A stretch of DNA of 64,000 nucleotides from Liopterus haemorrhoidalis. Its lineage: Eukaryota; Arthropoda; Insecta; Coleoptera; Dytiscidae. The notes beneath the pieces were generated by a model. The model saw nothing but the letters and a program-made list of their open reading frames with translations, was not told the origin of the DNA and did not search any database. The stretch lies in contig OZ020612.1 in assembly GCA_963971575.1 (NCBI GenBank), positions 66,213,869-66,277,868 of the forward strand. The letters are read 5' to 3'. Positions 22,600-35,089 of this stretch are shown one piece after another. Position 1 is the first letter of the stretch. Every line of letters starts with the position of its first letter. The position numbers and the translations under genes are program-made.

Positions 22600-23170
22600 C
22601 AGATAGATCAATAGAAAGACAGAAGAGCATATTAACTAAGACACAACATTGACAGAATAGCAGACAGACAGAAAGGCAGACATACAAAAAGGCAGACAGG
22701 CAGAAAAGCAGACAGACAGAAAGGCAGACAGACAGAAAGACAGACAGACAGAAAGGCAGACAGGTAGAAAGGCAGACAGGTAGAAAAGCAGACAGACAGA
22801 AAAGCAGACAGACAGAAAGGCAGACAGGCAGAAAAGCAGACAGACAGAAAGGCAGACAGACAGAGAGAAACAGGCAGACAGAAAGGTAGAAGAGAGAAAC
22901 CGATTAACAGAACGATTAACAAACAGAGCGGCAGACAGTAGAAAGGCGGACAAACAGAATCGTAAACATACAAAACGACAGATAGACAGAACGGCGAACA
23001 AACACAAAAACAGATAGACAGAACGACAAACAGAATGACAGATAGAAAGAACAACAAATAAAAGGACAAACAGAAAGATAGGCAGAAATACAGACAAAAC
23101 AATAGTTAGACAGAACGATAGACAGACAGATAGACAGACAGACAGTATAACAGACAGACAGGACGTATAC
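22600..23170. repeat. Degenerate CAGACAGAAAGG minisatellite
   Basis: Irregular units of CAGACAGACAGAAAGG and CAGACAGGCAGAAAAG extend for about 570 bp. The long C/S/F-rich frames on the minus strand are artefacts of the repeat. Confidence 0.9.
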
Positions 23171-23414
23171 AGACAGAACCGAAAATTTTGACGGTTACTT
23201 AAAATTCTGCTTAGTTATCAGGTCGTCAAGGATAAAATTTGTAGTTAATAATATTGCCAACTTTAACAGCTTATTATTTGACATTGGCTTGATATTTTAC
23301 CGTTCTGTTTTTTTTTTTGAAAGTTACCTCTCGCCTGTTTAAAGAAATCATTGTATGCTCTAAAAAATATCTTTTAAAAAAACTTTTTTACTAAATTAAT
23401 TTTGTTGAAAATTG

Positions 23415-23935
23415 AACGGTCGGAAATTCGCACTATTATGAAGTATGAGTTCTTACGTGGAACTACGGCATCACAAAACGTTGCAAGACCTTAATAGTGT
23501 ATTTGGCTGTAGTGTCTACACAGCAGACAATATTAAATTGGTACGCCAAATAAACGTATAGATAAAAAAAAAACTGACTCATCGATCACAGCAGAAATAT
23601 ACTGCAACCAACTGGACGAAATGATGCAAAAACATAAAGAAAAACAGCCTAGATTGGTCAACAGATCGACTCCTATCTTATTGCATGATAACGCTAGACC
23701 ACACACTGCACAAATGACTGTGGCAAAACTACAGGAATTGGAGTTGGAACTTCTTTATCATCCTCCATACTCACCAGACCTAGCCCCCACTGACTACCAC
23801 TTCTTCCGCAATTTGGACAACTTTTTAATAGGAAAACAGTTTAATTCCGACAATGCTATGAAACTGACCTTCCAGGAATTCATTGATTCTCGTCCGCTAG
23901 GGTTTTATACCACTGAACAACCTACCTCTTAAATA
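23415..23935 (+). pseudogene. mariner transposase, central deletion
   Basis: The first ~25 residues (RTIMKYEFLRGTTASQN) match a mariner helix-turn-helix start. After a gap with stops, the frame from 23621 gives ILLHDNARPHTA (second catalytic D), 34 residues, then YSPDLAPTDYHFF (third D), and an ending DSRPLGFYTTEQPTS that lacks the normal RWQKC...NG.YF tail. The first catalytic D is lost. I could not find inverted ends. Confidence 0.8.
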
Positions 23936-24680
23936 GTAAAAGTGTATAGACAATATGGGTGAATACTTTGATGAATAAAATAATTCCTTATATTTGTAAT
24001 TTATCAACCAAATTTGCCTTTTTTTCTACAAATTTCATCCTTGATGACCTATATCATGTTTGAAAATTTGTAGCACTTACTTATTCTTGAAAACTGTTTT
24101 CAGACAAGTTCCCACAATTTATTTTATGTGCAAATTTACACGATTTTTATTGCCTTTTAAATTCACAATCAAGGTATTAAAACTGTTCTTTTTTCAAATT
24201 TGAATTCAGAATAAATTACTTTCGCGAAGAAATTCATGTTGACAAATTAGACTATTCCTTTGAATACCAATAGCGAAAAAAACTCAAAAAACGTGGATTT
24301 GACAAACAAATAAATCGCTCTAAGATCCATAAATAGATTTTAGATCGTGATCGAAGTGTTAACGATCTTACTGGTCATTGATCGTTATAAATATTGGATC
24401 TAATGACAAACAGTCAAACAACTGTTTTTGTAGCAGAAATTTAAATACGTGGAAGTCCGGCTGTAGACATATTTGACCGTAAGTGGCGCCTCTATTGCCG
24501 ACATCTGAATATTTCTCGGATCAAATTACACCAAAAAAATTATTTGTTCCTAATTTGTAGAAAAATGTGTTTTAAGATAATTAAAACATTAAAAGCTTGA
24601 AAACAACATTTAATAGTTTCTTCTCCACCCAATTTTTGAGCTATGTCAAAATTTATAAACATTTTCATAATCAAAATCAT
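23936..24680. other. Unassigned
   Basis: There is no supported gene. Around 24315-24410, TAAGATCCATAAATAG and a roughly inverse ATATTGGATCTAA suggest a small decayed MITE, but I cannot fix its borders. Confidence 0.35.
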
Positions 24681-24710
24681 AAACCGGCTAGAGTCAGAAA
24701 TCACTTTCCA

Positions 24711-24818
24711 GTGGCGAATTAAGTTGCTTGGGGGCTCTGGGCGGTAAAATTAAAATGGGCTCTCTATTATTTTAAATAGAATGGAAATATTTGTATATAT
24801 ACTTCGGTAGTTTTTGTG
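24711..24818. mobile_element. hAT-type MITE (CAGTGGCGAATTAAG), partial
   Basis: It starts CAGTGGCGAATTAAGTTGCT and keeps about 105 bp, to ACTTCGGTAG. The complete copies of this ~172-bp MITE are at 44002-44174 and 45971-46142. The flank just before it (GGCTAGAGTCAGAAATCACT) is a scrap of the hAT element at 26008. Confidence 0.65.
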
Positions 24819-24819
24819 G

Positions 24820-26007
24820 ACTGTCTTCTTTTTTACTTTTTTTGCCGAAAATGTCTAAATTTTAGACCGTAACTCAAAACTGACCATAAATTTGTGATCT
24901 AAGGCTTAATATATATAAGTATACCAATTTTCGAACAAATATCAAAAAAAAAATCTTTGCAAATTTTGGTCAAAATTTTTTTGACTCCGATTTTAGCCAA
25001 AATATAGTTTTAGGCTAATTTTGGGGTGATGATTATGAAAAAAATATTTGAAAAATTCATGCTTTCCTAGTTTTTGAGTTAGAGCCGATTTGGATCCGTT
25101 TTTTGCCAATAATTCCAAAACTTTTGCCCAAACTTCAAAATGGACCAAATTTTCTTGATCTCTGACCAAAAATACATATTTGTACCAATTTTCAATAAAA
25201 TTGGAGACAAAATTTTTTTACTTCAAAATCACGATGTTTTTAAGGTCTACCCCTTACGATTTTTTCGATTTTTGGCCATTTTCAAGCATTTTGGATTACT
25301 GCCCCTACAAAACTTAATAATATGTTTATTTAAGCCCAATTTTTTTCTTAGACTAAACAGTGTAGTAGAATTTTAAAATTTCAAGCCGCATATTTATATG
25401 CCTAACCATTTTTTAGTTAGCAATTTTCAAAATTTTCAAAAAAAAATTAAAAAAATTAAAAAATTCCAAAAAATTTTTTTGTTTCAAAATCTGTTTACAA
25501 GTAAATTAGGGCCTCAAGATTTCAAAAATTTCAACCGCAGGTCTTTATTGCATTTCGTTTTTGAGATATATCCATGCGAAGATGAATATTTCTATAAATC
25601 ACACCATATTAAAATTTGTCATAATTTAAAAATAAGCAAAACGAGTAAGGCCTCAAATTTTTTCTAGACTTAATAAACTACGAGGAATCCAAAAATTCTA
25701 GCGTCAGGTTGTTTTCTCTAACCGTTTTTGAGTTGTGATTTTTTTAAACTCACAATTTTCACAAATTATGTAAATTATGCCATAAAAAAAATGGTCACAA
25801 TCTCAAAACGCATTAAGCGATTAAAGCCCCAATTTTTTTCTAGACTAAATAAACTACAAAGAATCCGAAAATTTCAACCACTGGTTGCTATCTCTTGTGA
25901 TTTTTTTTATTTTACAATTTTCACAAATAATGTAAATTATGCCATTAAAAAAATTGTCATTATCTCAAAACGTTTTAAAGGATTAAAGCCCCAATTTTTC
26001 TCTAGAC
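24820..26007. repeat. AT-rich long repeat, degenerate ~180-bp units
   Basis: The last two units (25665-25835 and 25836-26007) align directly: CTAGACTWAATAAACTAC, then GAATCC.AAAA, GTTGTGATTTTTTT, AAATTATGCCAT, CTCAAAACG, GATTAAAGCCCCAATTTTT. Earlier units are more diverged. The same block is inverted at about 44483-45690. Frames inside (F/L/K/N-rich) look non-coding. Confidence 0.75.
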
Positions 26008-26510
26008 CAGTGGTTCCCAACCTTTTTTACGTGCGGAGCCCTTTTTTAATCAATTTCTTTCCCCTGAATCAATTTCTATGACGGAGCCCCTAGGCCTACC
26101 CTATGTCTTACAAATTAATGGTGTTTAGAAGTAATGTTACGGGAGAGGGGGTAGATTTTTAGTTAATATAAATTCACTTTTCTCTTTCACAGCTCAAATA
26201 TTGATAGAGAGACAGATTTTTATAAAATGAAGCAAATCAAAATACACGCAGATTATTCAAACAAAAATGCATCTCGCCGATCACATTCCAGCTTGTCATA
26301 GAGTCAAAAACCGGCTAGAGTCAGAAATCACTTGGACATACATACAACTTAGCCAATTTTCTTTCAGAATGTCATTTCCAGTTTTATTATTTTGATTCTG
26401 TTTTTTATTTCTAATACTTTTGATTTTGTTTAATTTTTATTTATTTTATTTCCTGGAACGGCTGCGGAGCCTCTGAGAAGTGCACGCGGAGCACAGGTTG
26501 GGAACCGCTG
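26008..26510. mobile_element. hAT element (CAGTGGTTCCCAACC ends)
   Basis: The ends CAGTGGTTCCCAACC and GGTTGGGAACCGCTG are flanked by CTCTAGAC (26000-26007) and CTCTATTC (26511-26518), 6 of 8 matching. Non-coding, 503 bp. An intact GGCTAGAGTCAGAAATC lies at about 26315-26331. In the 44-46 kb copy this site is the break point. Confidence 0.8.
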
Positions 26511-26672
26511 CTCTATTCTAAGCAAGGCATGAATAACACTATTATTATTATTATTAGTTTTTTATGGGAAACTTGTGAGTACTGTGGTGTATACCTTATC
26601 CTTAACAGCTCTTGCCTAATGACCCTATCGGTCCATCTAATTTTAAAGAACCTGAGCATACATTTGTTGACG

Positions 26673-26921
26673 CAGAAGCGGATTTAACGGCAGGCGCACT
26701 GGGCCCCGATTTCTGAAGGGCCCCGCACAACCCCTTGTACTTTACGTAATATGCGATCATAGCAGAACTGAACTGAAATTATTATTATGCTATTATTAAT
26801 ATTTTTTATTTATTTAAAACTATGGTTAACATGTATTTTATTTTCCTTGTCTCTCTCTTTTTTATGGGGCCCAATATTTTCTTCTGCGCCTGGGGCCTCA
26901 ACCAACCTTAATCCGCCACTG
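26673..26921. mobile_element. hAT MITE, 249 bp
   Basis: The ends CAGAAGCGGATTTAACGG and the inverse of CAGTGGCGGATTAAGG are flanked by a perfect 8-bp duplication TGTTGACG (26665-26672, 26922-26929). GGGCCCC-rich blocks lie inside both ends. Non-coding. Confidence 0.9.
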
Positions 26922-26929
26922 TGTTGACG

Positions 26930-27570
26930 TCCTTGTCTAGATTTATTGCATTTGTGTCCATAAATAAAGTCGATTCATATCTTTTTCCGGATTCAAAAAT
27001 AACTGAGCGACATAGATGTGACGATAAGCAATTCCGGGCATATCCAAATGGCACAATTCGTTGGGAACTGGAGTGCGCGGAACATTAGCATTCGGAGTGC
27101 ATATGGCACGCCGTACGGTTGGTATGCAGAATACGTCCAGCCTGTGGCACATACCATCGCGTATGATCGGCTCCACAGCTACCACACTCACACATCCACG
27201 TACCTACATCAATTACTCTCGCTCATTATTGATCTATTACTGATTACATCGCTATTTACAAACACACATCTTTCTGCTTATACTGAATTTTAGATGCGCT
27301 AATGGAAAATATTTCACTGTCAAATAGTATGGGACCTTTTAACCTCTGCCTCTTTATTTTCACTGTTATCAGTCGGTTTGAATTTTTACCTCATCCACAC
27401 AAACCTCCATTTTGTCTTGTTAAGTGTCAGTTTTTTCCAATTATCTAATCGTACATGTACTTATAATTAGCAAGTGTGTGTATGTGATCTGAGTAACACA
27501 GTGACGTCATTTTTTCCAAAGGTTCTCATGATTGGCTAACTGGGGACTCTTGAGGTCTCTTGATTGACAG
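26930..27570. other. Unassigned, with GC-rich open patch 27000-27190
   Basis: The stretch 27000-27190 stands out by GC content and is open on both strands. The minus frame ends DMPGIAYRHIYVAQLFLNPE...QMQ and stop at 26943. The plus frame reads GHIQMAQFVGNWSARNIS and onward. Neither matches a family I know. It may be an old exon or a regulatory island; the strand is undecided. Confidence 0.3.
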
Positions 27571-28139
27571 GTATTTTGCAGATTTGTTCTCTAAGAATCT
27601 ACGAATATAATTACATATAGAAATGTATAGGATTTAGTAGGCATAAACAAGAAACTATAGGATACTCCTATATGATTTAACCGATATGAACAATATTTTG
27701 CAGATTTATTCTTTAAGTAACTGCGAATAAAATAACATATAGAAATGTCTAGAGTTTCGTAGGCATAAACAAGAAACTCTAGACACTTCTATATCCTATG
27801 GTCGATATGAAAAATATTTTGCAAATTTATTTTCCAAGAATCTGCGGATAAAATAACGTATAGAAATGTCTAGGGTTTCGTAGGCATAAATAAGAAATTC
27901 TAGAAACTCCTATATCCTATAATAGATATGAAAAATATTTTGCAGATTTATTTCTAAGAATCTGCGGATAAAATTACATATAGAAATGTATAGGGTTTCG
28001 TAGGCATAAACAAGAAACTCTAGACACTCCTATATCCTATGATCGATATAAAAAATATATTGCAAATATATTTCCTAAGAATCTGCGGATAAAATAACGT
28101 ATAGAAATGTCTAGGATTTCTTAGGCATAAACAAGAAAC
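27571..28139. repeat. 122-bp tandem satellite, about 4.7 copies
   Basis: The start TTTTGCAGATTTATT recurs at about 27574, 27696, 27817, 27938 and 28059. Each unit has a hairpin around GTAGGCATAAACAA; in the second unit the stem TCTAGAGTTTC/GAAACTCTAGA is perfect over 11 bp. The array is cut at its right end by CACTG element copy B. Confidence 0.9.
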
Positions 28140-29034
28140 TTTTTTAAACTTTTTTTTGCTGACTTAGATCTGATACTTGTTTTTAACTAATTTTGGGGTG
28201 CTGATTTCCAAAATGTTAACGTTCTGATATACGACTACTTAAATTTCAACTCCGTTCTTGTTGTCCAATATATTTCGTAGGAACGCCTTACATGCAGGTA
28301 CTTGTTATAGACCTTTTTACAACGGCGGAGGTTGCAAGGTCAAGGGTAAGGTACTTAGTATGACCGCTTCATCCATTAAATGTTCAGGTTTGTACTTGTT
28401 GTTCAATAAGTTTCCCAGAAAACTATGTGGAGGTCGTTGAAAATTTGATTGAAAATTATCATCATCTGGGGTGCAACATGAGCGTGAAACTTCATTTTTT
28501 AAACAGTCATCTTGACAAATTTCCTGTCAATCTTGGAGATGTTAGTGGTGAACAGGATAAACGTTTCCATCAGGATTTAAAAGAGATTGAGAGACGTTAT
28601 CAAGGAAGGTGGGATACTCACATGATGGATGACTACTGTTGGAGTATTAAAAGAGACTTATCGGGAATGGTGCACTCCAGAAGATCTTACAAACGACCAT
28701 TTAATCCTTAAATTATTTTATATTTTTATTTTAACACTCCAATGCATTAAAATGTAATTAAAACTGTTCTCATTTTCTTTCTTTCACTATAAATAAAATT
28801 TTAAGAATATTTTCTAATTATTTAGTCCTAATTGTTCGCCAAATTTGTACCAATTAGAGTATCGACGTCTAAAATTAAACGATAGAAGCATTATTTGGCC
28901 GAAAATATGTATTTGTTGTAGAGCAAAAATCTGACGTGATGCGCAAAAACTGATGTGATATTTGAGTTCAGCAGCACCAAATTAGTAGAAAACAAGTCTT
29001 AGATGTAAGTCAGCAAAAATTGTGTTGACCAGTG
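28140..29034 (+). mobile_element. CACTG-ended element, copy B (5' end lost)
   Basis: The right end GTTGACCAGTG is intact. The left terminal ~15 bp are missing where it joins the satellite, and there is no TTA pair. The interior is collinear with copy C and inverse to copy A. Confidence 0.8.
28413..28711 (+). pseudogene. Repeat-encoded protein, C-terminal fragment (copy B)
   Basis: Same block as in copy A: ENYHHLGCNMSVKLHF, GDVSGEQDKRFHQDLKE, RYQGRWDTHMMDDYCWSI, and here the full end KRPFNP before a stop, which is probably the natural C-terminus. It differs from copies A and C at several otherwise constant positions (DEQGERFHQ reads GEQDKRFHQ), consistent with loss of constraint. Confidence 0.55.
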
Positions 29035-29312
29035 TAATAGTTCAGCACTGGAGGCCTAGAAGGCCCATGGGTTGTTGAATGAATTGTTCTCCACTGTTGC
29101 CAATTTTTTGTCTTTTTCTCCCACTCATTAACGCCTATCTGTTCCAGGTTCTTTCGAACCGCATCCAGCCACATTCCTTTCGGCTGGCCCCTTCTTTTTT
29201 TTGCTACTACTCCGCCACTTAACATGGTCTTTACCACTTTACCACCAAATATGGAAGCAGGCTGCAAATGGCCCATAAACCGGCTTCCATCTTTGAAAGA
29301 TGGTGGATGTGT
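29035..29312 (-). pseudogene. Non-LTR retrotransposon C-terminal fragment
   Basis: On the minus strand one frame reads FMGHLQPASIFGGKVVKTML, KKRRGQPKGMWLDAVRKNLE and EKKTKNWQQWRTIHST. This is the GH..RM...R......GKR.RGRP...W.D.V..DL......A.DR..WR pattern at the end of many insect endonuclease-reverse transcriptases. The piggyBac element lies directly beyond. Confidence 0.65.
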
Positions 29313-29316
29313 TTAA

Positions 29317-30966
29317 CACTAGATTGCCCAAGAAAGTCATTTTGACTGCTTTTTATTTTTATATTTTTTTAAATTATGTATATAATGATAAAATTTCTTA
29401 GAATTTTGTGACTTTTTGTACAACATATAAATGCGTTTATTAATAATTGTAGTTACGTACCCCCTCATTTATTTCCGGTATATATGTGTGTTATACCTAT
29501 ATTGCCCAGAAGCAGTCGTTTTGACTGCTTGGTAAATTTAAAATAATCAAATTACTCTTATGACTTTAATATTATCAAACATATAAAAATGTGCACAGAA
29601 GAAGAAAGTCAACGAATTTTGAGGAACGATTGGATAACATCATTACCGGAAATACGTGCATTTATTGGGATTTTATATGCTCGTGGAGCTTACGAGGCAA
29701 AAAATTTAAAATTGAGTTATTTATGGTCAGCAAAGTGGGGTCCCGAATTTTTTAGAAAAACTATGGCCAGAGAAAAGTTCAAGCCAATCCTACGATTTAT
29801 TCGTTTTGATAAAAGAACCGAAAGAAGATTTTATGCTAATTTTTTATGCCTAATAAACCCAACAAATTTGGCATCAAATTCTGGCTTGCATCAGATGTTA
29901 GTAGCAAATATGTTTTGAATGGTTTTCCTTATTTAGGGAAAGATGAACAACGACCATCGTCAATGCTTCTGAGTGAACACGTTGTTCTGAAACTTGTCGA
30001 GCCATATACAAGCTGTGGAAGAAATATTACGACCGATAACTTTTTCACTAGCATGTCACTCGCGAAAAAATTATTGACCAAAAAAACAACTCTAGTTGGA
30101 ACTATTAGAGGAAACAAAAGAGAACTACCAAAAGCAGCCAAACAAAAGAAGGATAACATGCCTCGTTTTTCTACTCTGCTATATAAATCAAAGAATTGTG
30201 TTCTTACAATATATAAAAGCGAACCAAATAAAAGGGTAGCTGTTCTAAGTTCAAAGCATAAATTTGTGAAAATTGATAAAAGTAATAAAAAAATGTTACC
30301 GGAATCTATTCAATTTTATAACAGCACAAAATTTGGAGTTGATATGACGGATCAAATGGCCAGAAAATATACAGTAAAAGCTAGTTCTCGTAGATGGCCC
30401 CTCCAAATATTTTACAATATTTTAGATTTGGCTGCCATAAATGCTTGGATTCTTTACAAAGAAACGACAGGAATACAAATACAACGAAAAGAGTTCTTGT
30501 TTCAATTAGCAGAACAGCTTTCCACCGAATACAGAGCGGCAAGACAGAAAAATTCACCAGAACATGAAGACCCACAAAGATCAGCTGCAACATCATCAAA
30601 TGCAACCCATTCTAACAAACGCAAAATTTGTTAAGTACGACTTAGCCATAACAACAAAACAAATAATATATGTGAAAAATATCACAAGTATGTTTGCGGA
30701 AGATGTACACATAAAAAGATTTCCACTTTTATTTGCAAAAAATGTACAAATAATAATGCATAAATTATTTTTCTTTCCAAGTGAAGTATTTTTTTTTATT
30801 GTTAATATTTACTAATAACCTGTTTTATAACTGTAAATAATATAAAAAAATATTAAAAATTAATTTTAAATAAATTTCTTTACACATTAGTTATTCTTTC
30901 ACAATGCAGTCATTTTGACTGCTTTTGGGCAATATAGGTATACACTAAGTTTCAGTCTTTCTAGTG
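29317..30966 (+). mobile_element. piggyBac transposon with degraded transposase
   Basis: TTAA flanks both sides (29313-29316, 30967-30970). The ends are CACTAGATTG and the inverse CACTAGAAAG. A ~40-bp sub-terminal inverted block (ATACCTATATTGCCCARAAG and onward) lies at 29491-29530 and 30904-30943. It includes the palindrome GCAGTCNTTTTGACTGC, and a third partial copy is at 29322-29353. Element length 1650 bp, shorter than autonomous piggyBacs (~2.4 kb). Confidence 0.92.
29589..30763 (+). pseudogene. piggyBac transposase, deleted and frameshifted
   Basis: The first part (29589-29840) contains the pre-catalytic region (PEIRAFIGILYARGAY, SYLWSAKWGPEFFRKTM). Then a deletion/frameshift near 29840 removes a block of the catalytic domain before FGIKFWLASDVSSKYVLNG. 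The three catalytic aspartate contexts remain: ASDVSSKY, RNITTDNFFTS and GVDMTDQMA. An in-frame TAA at 30632 precedes a readable Cys-rich C-terminal finger (CEKYHKYVCGRCTHK, FICKKC) that ends at 30763. The N-terminal ~100 residues are also missing. DDE piggyBac family; it cannot be active. Confidence 0.88.
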
Positions 30967-31260
30967 TTAAGAACGACTCCCCAACTGTAGTTACTAGTTT
31001 TACTAGTCTCGCATGGCATGAAACTATTTCTGTTTCACCCCAACTTGAAGGCACTTGTGTGTTGAGAGTTGTGGTAATAGATCTCATTGGGCAATTAGTA
31101 AGTAAATGTTTAATGATGAAAATCAAGTTGTTTTTAATTAGCTCGTCTAATTGGGCGGCGGTCGTGAGAAACGTGTCATTGTTTCAGCTTCCATGTAGTG
31201 AGGGCAGCCAACATAAGCCAGTAAAATGCATCCAGTTCACTGAATCAAGAAATTACATTT

Positions 31261-32162
<902 letters not shown>

Positions 32163-32537
32163 AAACATATCCCCCTAAAAATATAAACAAATATGTGCTC
32201 ATCAAAAAAATATATATTTTTTTATAATTCTGAGTAGGGTATCAAATGAAAGCCCTTGGTACGTGGATTAACGATCAAATTTTAATTTTTGCAAAATTAT
32301 TTTGAAGCGATTTTTTCCAAAATTGTGCAAAAAAATTTTTGTCCCACACCCTGTAGCCAAGATGGTTTAAACTAAAAATCTGAAAAAATTCTAAGTAATG
32401 TACATTGGTATGAACCGGAATAGTACAACAGGAATTTTTGATCAGATTATGTTTTCGGAAAATAAAGCATTTTTTGTGTTTTTAGCTAAAATATGTTAAA
32501 TATTTAATTCGCTATGTAACACACCAGATCAGTAGCT

Positions 32538-32600
32538 CTAGTAGCGTAGTTGATTTTGTCATGCGCCTTGTAATTTGCAAACTAGAGTTCGAATCCTGTT
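32538..32600 (+). other. tRNA-like Pol III cassette in A7
   Basis: GTAGCGTAGTTGATTTTGTC occupies the A-box position and AGAGTTCGAATCCTG the B-box position, 25-30 bp apart after an intervening CGCCTTGTAATTTGC. It is like the A3 and A4 cassettes and in the same relative orientation (antisense to family A). Confidence 0.55.
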
Positions 32601-33022
32601 AATTTTATTTTTTCTGTTTTTTTTTGCATTTTTATTTTGTTTAAATTATTTTGTCAAAATTCTAGTTATATTTTGGTAAATGTTGCATTTAATTTTTAAA
32701 AGCGTAAATTTAATAACCAGTGGGAAGTGGGAAGTGCTGAAATTATAATTTAATTCTATGTTTGACGAAATCAGAGGGCGGGGCTTATGATTTAAGCAAC
32801 CAATGGAAGGCATAGGCGCAATTTTCAAAATCTTAATTAACCTGGCTATATAAAAAAATACTGCACATATTTACAAACTTAAATAATGGTAATAGGCATT
32901 CGAATTAAAATTCATAAAAAAATATTTTGACATAAAATTTGTTTTGACCCAAATAATCATCATTCAGTTCCTAAATACCTGCGAAACCCAAAGAGGAATA
33001 CATCATATATAGTTGTAAAATA

Positions 33023-33478
33023 CAGTGATACCCCGCTAGTGGACGTTAATTCGTTCTGAAAAAGCGTCGAGTAGCGATTACGTCGAGTGGCGAGTCGAAT
33101 TTCTCCATAAGAAATAAATGGAATCATATGTACATATATACATATACATATAAGGAAATACATATATGTATATGTTTTCCTTTTACCTATGCTTGCATTT
33201 CTATCCTTTGGACCCATAATTATAAATATAAATCACTTATTTTAGCAAAAAACAAAAAGTTCATAGCTGCACTAAATCTGAGTTGTTGTCGTCAAGATAT
33301 CTAGGCGCGAACTGCTGGCCATGCGTTCATTTTGCTTTGTTTACCAAAATATGTATCACGTGATCGGTACTCGATCACGCGTCGAATAGCGATGCTTCCG
33401 TCGACTCTCACTCTCGACATTTACGTCGAGTGGCGAAAACGTCGAGCTAAGACGCAGTCGAGTAACGGGGTATTACTG
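33023..33478. mobile_element. pogo-like MITE, 456 bp
   Basis: The ends CAGTGATACCCCGCTA and the inverse of CAGTAATACCCCGTTA are flanked by TA. Sub-terminal copies of CGTCGAGTGGCGA are present. CAGTRATACC ends with TA duplication are typical of pogo/Tigger. The empty site is preserved at about 60203 in the related repeat. Confidence 0.85.
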
Positions 33479-33747
33479 TACTTATGAATCAAATAATACA
33501 AGGTTAATAGTGAGATTTTATCTATATAGTTATTATTAATTTAATGAAAACTTAGATACGAAGCAAATGCAGAAAAAAAGCTGGTATTTTTTAATTAAAA
33601 TTTTATTGTGAAGTAATTTTCGCATATTATTTAAATTAAATTAAATCTCTTAGTACTCAAATAAGGATTAAAATTTATTATCAAAAAATTGTTGATATTG
33701 ATTATAAAAAAAATTTCCTAGACATTCAGCATTCTGTTGGCTTCTTA

Positions 33748-34830
33748 GGGCCGAGAGTTCCAGTTGCTAATAAACTATACAATAAGTTTATTAGCAACAT
33801 AATTTTTTTTCCGAGAGTTCCACCCCGCAATAGTTATTAGGTTGCTAATAAACAGGCTTATTTGTCTAATAACTTATAGGCAACATGAAGTGCTTAATAA
33901 AGTGACATATAACCAAAAAAAGTTCGCAAAATGTGTTAATATTTCAATTTTAATTGGAAACCAGTATAATTTTAAAAGAATATACGAATGTGTAGTTTTT
34001 AAACATTTCTATAATGGTGATTTTAGTGTTTTATATACATTTAAGTTGTATTTTGGCGAAATCGACGATCTGTTTGGATGAATTTATAAATTATGGACAA
34101 CCGTTTTCAGAATATTTTGGGCATTTATTGTAAATGTGATATATAAAGAACAATATATAAATATATATTTTTAAATAAACATTGTCTTTTATTTTTACAT
34201 TTGTATTTATTTCAATTACGATTACAACACATTACAAACAATACATTAAGCATTACTATTTATATAAAAATGATAGAAAATAAGAAGACAGACGCAATTA
34301 TTGGCAGAATAATAAAGATGTGTGGCTGAAAATTGCTGATAAGTTTAGTTCATATTGTTTAAGGAATGTAAAATAAAACAAAATATGGCTGTCTTCTTAT
34401 TTTCAGTCACTTTTGTATTATAAATTGCTATTTTTATTAACTTCTCTTCTATCTATATTGTCCTCTTTTTTTGTGATAAAATTTGTTGAACGCCGTTTAA
34501 TGGTCATTTTAACAGTAACACAAAAAATATACGTAATGTCATTGATTGTAAAGTCAAACTATTTATTGTCAAAATATTTAATGTCAAAATATTCAGTGTC
34601 AAAATTTCATCTCACTTTAGCTCTACAAATTTACGTATAGCTCTATCCCTCTTGCACCGTGTTACTATCTTCATAAGAAATACCAATGCAAAAACAAAAA
34701 ATTATGTTGCTAATAAACTATTAGAAGGATTTTGTAACTTGGAAATCACCAATAAATTTATTAGCTTCATAAATATATTATGTGTCAAATAACTATTAGG
34801 GAGTTTATTAGGAACTGGAACTCTCGGCCC
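33748..34830. mobile_element. Harbinger-like MITE, 1083 bp
   Basis: Inverted ends of 18 bp perfect (GGGCCGAGAGTTCCAGTT), extending to 29 bp with one mismatch (CTAATAAACT). TTA flanks both sides (33745-33747, 34831-34833). A second partial copy of the end lies inside at 33811. No coding region. The 3-bp TTA duplication suggests PIF/Harbinger; this is inferred from the target only. Confidence 0.85.
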
Positions 34831-34890
34831 TTAATTAAATAAATACCTATAAAATCTTGAAATATTTGAAAATTCACACTTCACATTAAT

Positions 34891-35022
34891 TTTTACTTGC
34901 CCGACCTTAATATATAAGGGGCAAGTATTGTAATCGCGAAAATTTTCGATGTCGAGATTTTGACGGATGACCACGTTTCATGGTCCAGGGAATCCAAAAA
35001 ACCTATTTTCGAAGTGCCGTCC

Positions 35023-35089
<67 letters not shown>

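Noticed and set aside
22632..23102. Two ~155-codon frames with repeated FCLSAFLSVC
   Set aside because: Degenerate CAGA minisatellite read on the minus strand.
27571..28139. CRISPR-like array
   Set aside because: The 122-bp units are contiguous with no unique spacers, in a eukaryotic context.
30971..31260. Open frame 30915-31262 as a gene
   Set aside because: It begins inside the piggyBac end and has no motif; likely chance.
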